Shown piece after piece: positions 8,101-11,656 of a stretch of DNA of 11,656 bases; position 1 is the first letter of the stretch, and each line of letters opens with the position of its first letter. Under the pieces are notes generated by a model. That model ran no database searches. It worked only from the letters and a program-made list of their open reading frames with translations, and had not been told where the DNA came from. The stretch lies in the NCBI GenBank assembly GCA_033809355.1, contig JAPXLV010000077.1, forward strand, positions 1 through 11,656, given 5' to 3'. Source of the stretch: T3Sed10-213 sp012519365 (lineage in GTDB: Bacteria > Planctomycetota > Phycisphaerae > Sedimentisphaerales > Anaerohalosphaeraceae). The position numbers and the translations under genes were made by a program.

Positions 8101-8330
8101 ATTTTGGTCAAAGACGGGACATTTAACGGTTCGATATAGGTCTGGTCAGCCATCCCCGGGTCGGTCATAATCGTAGCCGGGTTGGAATTGACAAGAACAA
8201 TCTCATAGCCCAGTTTGCGCAGCGCTTTGCAGGCCTGCGTACCCGAATAGTCAAACTCGCACGCCTGGCCGATGATGATAGGACCGGACCCTATGATTAA
8301 AACCTTGTGAATGTCATCCCGTTTGGGCAT
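5127..8330 (-). CDS. carB: carbamoyl-phosphate synthase, large subunit
   Basis: Makes carbamoyl phosphate from bicarbonate, two ATP and ammonia delivered by the CarA glutaminase subunit, feeding pyrimidine and arginine synthesis. The 1067 residues match the usual length (E. coli 1073) and duplicated architecture. The first half has IGSGPIIIGQACEFDYSGTQ at 13-32, then VVRPAYTMGGTGSG near 167-180 and EINPRTSRSSALASKATGFP near 298-317. The second half repeats the fold from GGGPNRIGQGIEFDY at 559-573, with LMVRPSYVLGGRGM and VLEANPRASRTVP. An MGS-like allosteric domain runs from about 935 to the end (GTVLITVADED, LVTGGTY, VDLVINTP). The ATG is preceded by AGGAG with an 8-nt spacer (8343-8339), a strong ribosome binding site. 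carA is not adjacent: the upstream neighbour is the divergent trpR, so the small subunit must be elsewhere. No key motif is missing. Confidence 0.98.
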   Translation of the reverse strand: MPKRDDIHKVLIIGSGPIIIGQACEFDYSGTQACKALRKLGYEIVLVNSNPATIMTDPGMADQTYIEPLNVPSLTKIIAKERPDALLPNLGGQTGLNLASELNKAGVLDKYGVKVIGVQLDAIERGEDRIQFKKTMSQLGVEVPRSHPAYTVEEAQTIAMELGFPVVVRPAYTMGGTGSGLVYNVDELRVVVARGLAASMIGQVLIEESVLGWEELELEVVRDAKGQKITVCFIENVDPMGVHTGDSFCTAPMLTISEDIQKRLQKFAYDIVDGIGVIGGTNVQFAHDPVSDRVVVIEINPRTSRSSALASKATGFPIALISAMLAAGLTLDEIPYWREGTLDKYTPSGDYVVVKFARWAFEKFKGVQDHLGTQMRAVGEVMSIGKNYKEAFQKAIRSLETGRYGLGFAKNFNRLSLEELLQRLTTPSSERYFLMYEALRKGATIEQLYEKTSVKRWFIEQMAELVALEEKILKYKGKPLPDNLLKQAKQDGFADRYLAKLLGTTEEAIRAQRTGLGVIEAWDAVPVSGVENAAYYYSTYNAPDRVPVSGNPKKIMVLGGGPNRIGQGIEFDYCCVHTAFALRDLGYETIMVNCNPETVSTDYDTSDKLYFEPLTVEDVLSIYEKEKPLGAIVQFGGQTPLNIAKQLEEAGVRILGTSTDAIDLAEDRDRFRVMMERLGIPMAESGMASTPEEALEIAAKIGYPLMVRPSYVLGGRGMEIVYDEQMLRHYIAAATEVTPERPILIDRFLSNAIEAEADAIADGTDAFVPTVMEHIELAGIHSGDSACVIPPVSIAKKHLDTIAEYTRKIAVALKVVGLMNMQYAIADDTVYVLEANPRASRTVPLVSKVCGLSMARIATEIMMGKTLKQLGLKHVTYPHFGVKEAVFPFNMFPEVDPLLGPEMRSTGEVLGLSNSFGLAFYKAQEATQMSLPLKGTVLITVADEDKPLILDTARRFAEMGFKILVTGGTYTYLTDKGIPAEKILKMHEGRPHVLDAITNKEVDLVINTPAGRQSQHDDSYIRKTAIKHKIPYITTPAAAAASVRGIEAKRKGDAPVKSLQEYHAEIH

Positions 8331-8480
8331 ACCGCATTCTCCTGTTCAGATTGTATTTTCAGTATTGATAATGCAGAAAATAAGCGTTTCTTATGAGGTT
8401 ACACGTCGTTTAATTAGAAAAGAAAAACAACGGAAAGTCAACTTTAATTCTGAACGCCGTTTGACAAAATACCAACCCAA

Positions 8481-8493
8481 TACGCAAAGCGTA
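8481..8493. promoter_or_regulatory. short palindrome in the carB-trpR divergent gap
   Basis: TACGC-AAA-GCGTA is a perfect 5-bp inverted repeat between the two divergent genes, about 80 bp upstream of the trpR -35. It does not contain the CTAG half-site core of the E. coli trp operator. It is a candidate site for a dimeric regulator on position alone. Confidence 0.25.
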
Positions 8494-8511
8494 CTGAGCC
8501 GCCTTATCGGC

Positions 8512-8550
8512 CGGAGAAAACAAAACGGAGAAAATAAAACGAATAAAAAA
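8512..8550 (+). repeat. 14-bp A-rich tandem repeat upstream of trpR
   Basis: CGGAGAAAACAAAA (8512-8525) is followed directly by CGGAGAAAATAAAA (8526-8539), one mismatch apart, and a third partial unit CGAATAAAAAA (8540-8550). The phased A tracts end about 20 bp before the putative trpR -35. This placement suits an UP-like or bent-DNA element, or a repeated binding site. Function is inference. Confidence 0.6.
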
Positions 8551-8570
8551 CTTTTTTTTGTGAATCTCCC

Positions 8571-8599
8571 TTTACATTCTGCCGTATCTATTTTAAGAT
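8571..8599 (+). promoter_or_regulatory. putative trpR-trpB2 promoter
   Basis: TTTACA (8571-8576) and TAAGAT (8594-8599) are separated by exactly 17 nt, each close to the sigma-70 consensus. The predicted start point falls at about 8605-8607, on the trpR ATG itself. No other -10/-35 pair as good is visible in the gap. No clear E. coli-like trp operator overlaps it. Confidence 0.5.
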
Positions 8600-8605
8600 G
8601 TTACT

Positions 8606-8900
8606 ATGTCCAGAAACAAAAAAAGAATCGGTACCTCTTATATCAAGGAAATATGCGCCGTGCTGTGCCGCATTGAGCAGCCCGAACAAATGCAGCGTTT
8701 TCTGGCAGAAATTTTAACACCTGCCGAGCAAAATGACCTGGCCCTGCGGTGGGAATTAATGAGACGATTGGCCAAGGGGGTACCCCAGCGTCAAATCGCC
8801 GAGCAACTGGGCGTCAGCTTGTGCAAGATTACGCGGGGCGCCAAAATACTGAAACAAAACGACTCAGTCAGCAAACAATTTTTATGTCCGGGAGACTTCA

Positions 8901-8926
<26 letters not shown>
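8606..8926 (+). CDS. trpR: Trp-repressor-family transcriptional regulator
   Basis: A small (106-residue) all-helical DNA-binding protein of the TrpR family; E. coli TrpR has 108 residues, binds tryptophan and represses tryptophan genes. The core is EILTPAEQNDLALRWELMRR (35-54), then the helix-turn-helix QRQIAEQLGVSLCKITRGAK (61-80). Residues equivalent to E. coli Thr44, Arg54, Arg84 and Gly85 of the corepressor pocket appear conserved (here Thr38, Arg48, Arg78, Gly79), while Ser88 is Ile. It overlaps the start of trpB2 by 26 bp, so the two are cotranscribed and probably translationally coupled. No Shine-Dalgarno sequence precedes the ATG, and the predicted transcript would start on it. The last dozen residues are atypical because they are read through the trpB2 ribosome binding site. 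Tryptophan as ligand and trpB2 as target are inferred from similarity and context. Confidence 0.85.
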
Positions 8927-10289
<1,363 letters not shown>

Positions 10290-10364
10290 TGACACGTCAG
10301 GATCGCCCGAATAGGGTCACCGGTCAGGCCGTTTAGCAATCGAAACGTCGAGAAGAAACTTCCC

Positions 10365-10390
10365 GCCCGCACAACTGTGCGGGCTTTTTT
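10365..10390 (+). terminator. intrinsic terminator after trpB2
   Basis: GCCCGCAC (10365-10372) and GTGCGGGC (10377-10384) form a perfect 8-bp GC-rich stem with the loop AACT, followed by six T. It lies 76 bp after the trpB2 stop and closes the trpR-trpB2 unit, separating it from the tRNA gene. Confidence 0.95.
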
Positions 10391-10422
10391 GTGCGCCGTT
10401 GTGAAAAAATGCATTTTCGGGG

Positions 10423-10450
10423 TTGATTTTGGCCAAACTTCTGGTATAGT
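10423..10450 (+). promoter_or_regulatory. putative tRNA-Tyr promoter
   Basis: TTGATT (10423-10428) and TATAGT (10445-10450) with a 16-nt spacer give a strong promoter whose start would be about 8 nt before the mature tRNA 5' end. It sits between the trpB2 terminator and the tRNA, so the tRNA has its own transcription unit. Confidence 0.7.
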
Positions 10451-10464
10451 CAAGGTTTCCAAGC

Positions 10465-10547
10465 GGGTCGGTGCCCGAGTGGCTAAAGGGGATGGACTGT
10501 AAATCCATTGGCGAGAGCCTACGCTGGTTCGAATCCAGCCCGGCCCA
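10465..10547 (+). tRNA. tRNA-Tyr (anticodon GUA)
   Basis: A complete class II cloverleaf can be drawn. The acceptor stem is GGGTCGG (10465-10471) with CCGGCCC (10540-10546), including one G-U pair, and a discriminator A at 10547. The anticodon stem is ATGGA/TCCAT around loop CTGTAAA, giving anticodon GUA at 10499-10501. A long variable arm, expected for bacterial tRNA-Tyr, follows. The T arm is GCTGG-TTCGAAT-CCAGC. The 3' CCA is not encoded (CTG follows the discriminator), so it must be added by a nucleotidyltransferase. It has its own promoter and terminator. Confidence 0.97.
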
Positions 10548-10557
10548 CTGAGTGTAA

Positions 10558-10598
10558 ATTGCCTGCGTTTCGTAAAGATGCGCAGGCAATGTCTTTTT
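10558..10598 (+). terminator. intrinsic terminator of tRNA-Tyr
   Basis: ATTGCCTGCG (10558-10567) and CGCAGGCAAT (10581-10590) form a perfect 10-bp stem with a 13-nt loop, followed by a run of T at 10594-10598. The T run touches the last codons of the IS30 relic on the other strand. Confidence 0.9.
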
Positions 10599-11069
10599 GC
10601 GGGGCATTTCTTTTAGGTGTTCGCTTAAGATAGTGTGCATTCGTGCCTCATCACATAGTCCCAGAACTGTTGCCAACGGCCTGTTGTCAACTTCAATGTC
10701 CGCAAGGCAAGCACACAACTGGCACCCTCCTCTTTCCATCGTGATCCAGAAATACACATTCGCTGTTTTGTACTGGTTCAGCGTGAACTGGACAAATCCA
10801 CGTTCCAGATCTTTAAATCCGGCAAACTCTTTGCCGTTATCAAATGTCATGGTCCTGATTTTTTCCGGCGGTAGGTTCTTCATCACCGTCAGCGTCGCCT
10901 GGGGGACCGAGTCGGCCGATTTATCCGATACCTTCACCGCCACCGTATAGCGTGACTTGCGGTCCACAGGGGGGGCGATCAACCCGCTGCCTTTACGCCC
11001 CTCCACGGTATCGCCTTCCCAGTCGCCGATCTGCTGCCGCTGGTTGGCCACCTTCGGCCGCTGATCTGC
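10594..11069 (-). pseudogene. IS30-family transposase, C-terminal relic
   Basis: The minus strand carries the catalytic-domain part of an IS30-type DDE transposase without its N-terminus. RPKVANQRQQIGDWEGDTVE holds the first catalytic Asp; RKSRYTVAVKVSDKSAD follows; MTFDNGKEFAGFKDLERGF holds the second Asp. After VYF the expected block with the catalytic Glu (RGTNENTNGLLRQ in relatives) is replaced by a short garbled stretch. LADIEVDNRPLATVLG and SEHLKEMPRKK then resume the usual C-terminus. The frame stays open, and it extends beyond this to 10317 through the terminator and tRNA, which is accidental. A stop codon at 11072-11070 precedes it and no start is credible; the GTG at 11051 is internal. 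Loss of the third catalytic residue and of the helix-turn-helix make it inactive. It is a different segment from the relic at 3777-4089. Confidence 0.85.
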
Positions 11070-11072
11070 TCA

Positions 11073-11106
11073 GGAAAATTTAAGGGGTCGGAAAATTTAA
11101 GGGGTC
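11073..11106. repeat. perfect 17-bp tandem repeat beside the IS30 relic
   Basis: GGAAAATTTAAGGGGTC occurs twice with no spacer (11073-11089 and 11090-11106) and is followed by AGACACC. The AAGGGGTCAGACACC word resembles short dispersed motifs often found next to transposase genes. It abuts the 5' break of the IS30 relic. Confidence 0.85.
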
Positions 11107-11154
11107 AGACACCTTTTTGGGGTTATTGGTTTTTGTTTTGCACATTTTAATCTG

Positions 11155-11325
11155 AAGCGTAACGCTTTGGGTTAAGGTTCAGCCCGCTTTTCGGGCTGGG
11201 ATTTATCGCTTTGGGCATCCAAGCAGAAGACCGATCAGGAACGCCGGACAGCCACAGAGGGCTATCCGGCTTCTGCACCGATGGCCGATCGGCGCTGGCG
11301 GTTGCGTCCCCGCGGGGCCGTAACC
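11155..11325. other. hairpin-rich intergenic stretch
   Basis: Five consecutive potential stem-loops. First, AAGCG/CGCTT (11155-11167). Second, CAGCCCG/CGGGCTG (11180-11198). Third, a composite 16-bp stem in which GCAGAA (11223), GCCGGA (11243) and AGCC (11250) pair with GGCT (11260), TCCGGC (11265) and TTCTGC (11271), with one mismatch and a 14-nt 5' bulge. Fourth, the perfect 10-bp palindrome GCCGATCGGC (11284-11293). Fifth, GGTTGCG/CGTAACC (11300-11325). A 75-codon minus ORF across it has no ribosome binding site or recognisable domain. It could be a mobile palindromic element or a structured RNA. It is followed by a separate promoter. Confidence 0.5.
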
Positions 11326-11361
11326 TCCGACCGACAAAATAATCATAGGCAACTTTAACCC

Positions 11362-11389
11362 TTGACGCAAGCATGGAAATCAGTACAAT
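11362..11389 (+). promoter_or_regulatory. putative promoter of the beta-helix gene
   Basis: TTGACG (11362-11367) and TACAAT (11384-11389) with a 16-nt spacer differ from the sigma-70 consensus by one base each. The predicted start near 11396 gives a leader of about 53 nt before the ATG at 11449. Confidence 0.7.
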
Positions 11390-11448
11390 AAAAATCGGAA
11401 ATCCTAACGTTTACAGTGGCCCTAAGAAAGGGGTACAGTCACAGAGAA

Positions 11449-11656
11449 ATGAAGTTGAATTTGGGGAGTGTTCATAACGTTGCGTCTTTTTTTCTTATTG
11501 CATTATTGCCAAACCTTTTCGGCATTGGCACATCTGCACCGACAAACAATTCAGGGCTTTTGGGCAAGGTATTTGATTTGCAGGAATTTATCGACAGTGA
11601 AATCAATGCTGGCCAAAAACGCATCGTGATTCCTCCCGGTACTTATCGCGTTAAGC
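11449..11656 (+). CDS. exported beta-helix-type protein, N-terminal part
   Basis: The first 69 codons of a gene that runs off the window. It starts MKLNLGSVHNVASFFLIALL and continues PNLFGIGTSA: a short basic start, a hydrophobic core at about 11-26 and small residues near 28-30, fitting a Sec signal peptide. The mature start, LLGKVFDLQEFIDSEINAGQ followed by KRIVIPPGTYRV, matches the opening strand typical of right-handed parallel beta-helix proteins (pectate-lyase-like or pectin-lyase-fold hydrolases), where the vIPPGtYrl motif precedes the first coil. The role would be polysaccharide degradation or binding outside the cytoplasm. The catalytic domain is not visible, so the exact enzyme is unknown. 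AAAGGGG lies about 15 nt upstream of the ATG, farther than usual. A good promoter precedes it. Confidence 0.75.
   Translation, partial: MKLNLGSVHNVASFFLIALLPNLFGIGTSAPTNNSGLLGKVFDLQEFIDSEINAGQKRIVIPPGTYRVK

Noticed and set aside
8560..8610. E. coli-type trp operator (CTAG core) at the trpR promoter
   Set aside because: No ACTAGT-like dyad is present around the promoter. Only loose half-site resemblance (TTACTAT) at the start codon.
8311..8676. 121-codon plus frame across the carB-trpR gap
   Set aside because: It starts inside carB antisense and overlaps trpR in another frame. No family features or ribosome binding site.
10317..11051. Single 244-residue protein from the IS30 relic through tRNA-Tyr
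   Set aside because: Only the part upstream of about 10594 has transposase similarity. The rest is a chance open frame through a terminator, a tRNA and its promoter.
11147..11374. 75-codon minus open frame
   Set aside because: No ribosome binding site, no recognisable domain, and it follows the arms of the hairpin array. Structure is the better explanation.

Overview
The window reads as an ordinary chromosomal stretch of a free-living bacterium, interrupted by decayed insertion sequences. Core genes are moderately GC-rich and gaps are AT-rich. The mix of a formylglycine-type sulfatase relic, the start of a secreted beta-helix protein, a TrpR-family regulator joined to trpB2, carB without carA, and a characteristic IS30-type transposase suggests the Planctomycetota, perhaps the Phycisphaerae/Sedimentisphaerales. 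That assignment is inference from gene content, not from a marker gene.

Layout, left to right. At 1-100 (minus) lies the start of an IS1182-like transposase with a nonsense codon. leuS (215-2824, minus) follows, with a recognisable promoter. A 440-bp gap has no identifiable gene. Next, on the minus strand, are a sulfatase C-terminal relic (3268-3752) and, directly abutting it, the N-terminal third of an IS30 transposase (3777-4089). rluB (4233-5048, plus) converges on carB (5127-8330, minus), and a nested hairpin sits between their ends. carB is divergent from a small operon, trpR (8606-8926) and trpB2 (8901-10289), which overlap by 26 bp and end at a strong intrinsic terminator. tRNA-Tyr(GUA) follows with its own promoter and terminator. 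After it come a C-terminal IS30 transposase relic (about 10594-11069, minus), a perfect 17-bp tandem repeat, a roughly 180-bp hairpin-rich stretch, and a good promoter that drives the 5' end of an exported beta-helix-type protein running off the window.

How the genes work together. leuS, rluB and tRNA-Tyr belong to translation. carB supplies carbamoyl phosphate for pyrimidines and arginine. trpR-trpB2 looks like a tryptophan-sensing regulator controlling a stand-alone tryptophan synthase beta subunit. The sulfatase relic and the beta-helix protein point to a polysaccharide-degrading lifestyle.

I found no CRISPR array, phage module or defence system. The most notable items are the overlapping trpR-trpB2 unit with an apparently leaderless start, the complementary halves of IS30 transposases about 6.5 kb apart, and the structured stretch at 11155-11325.
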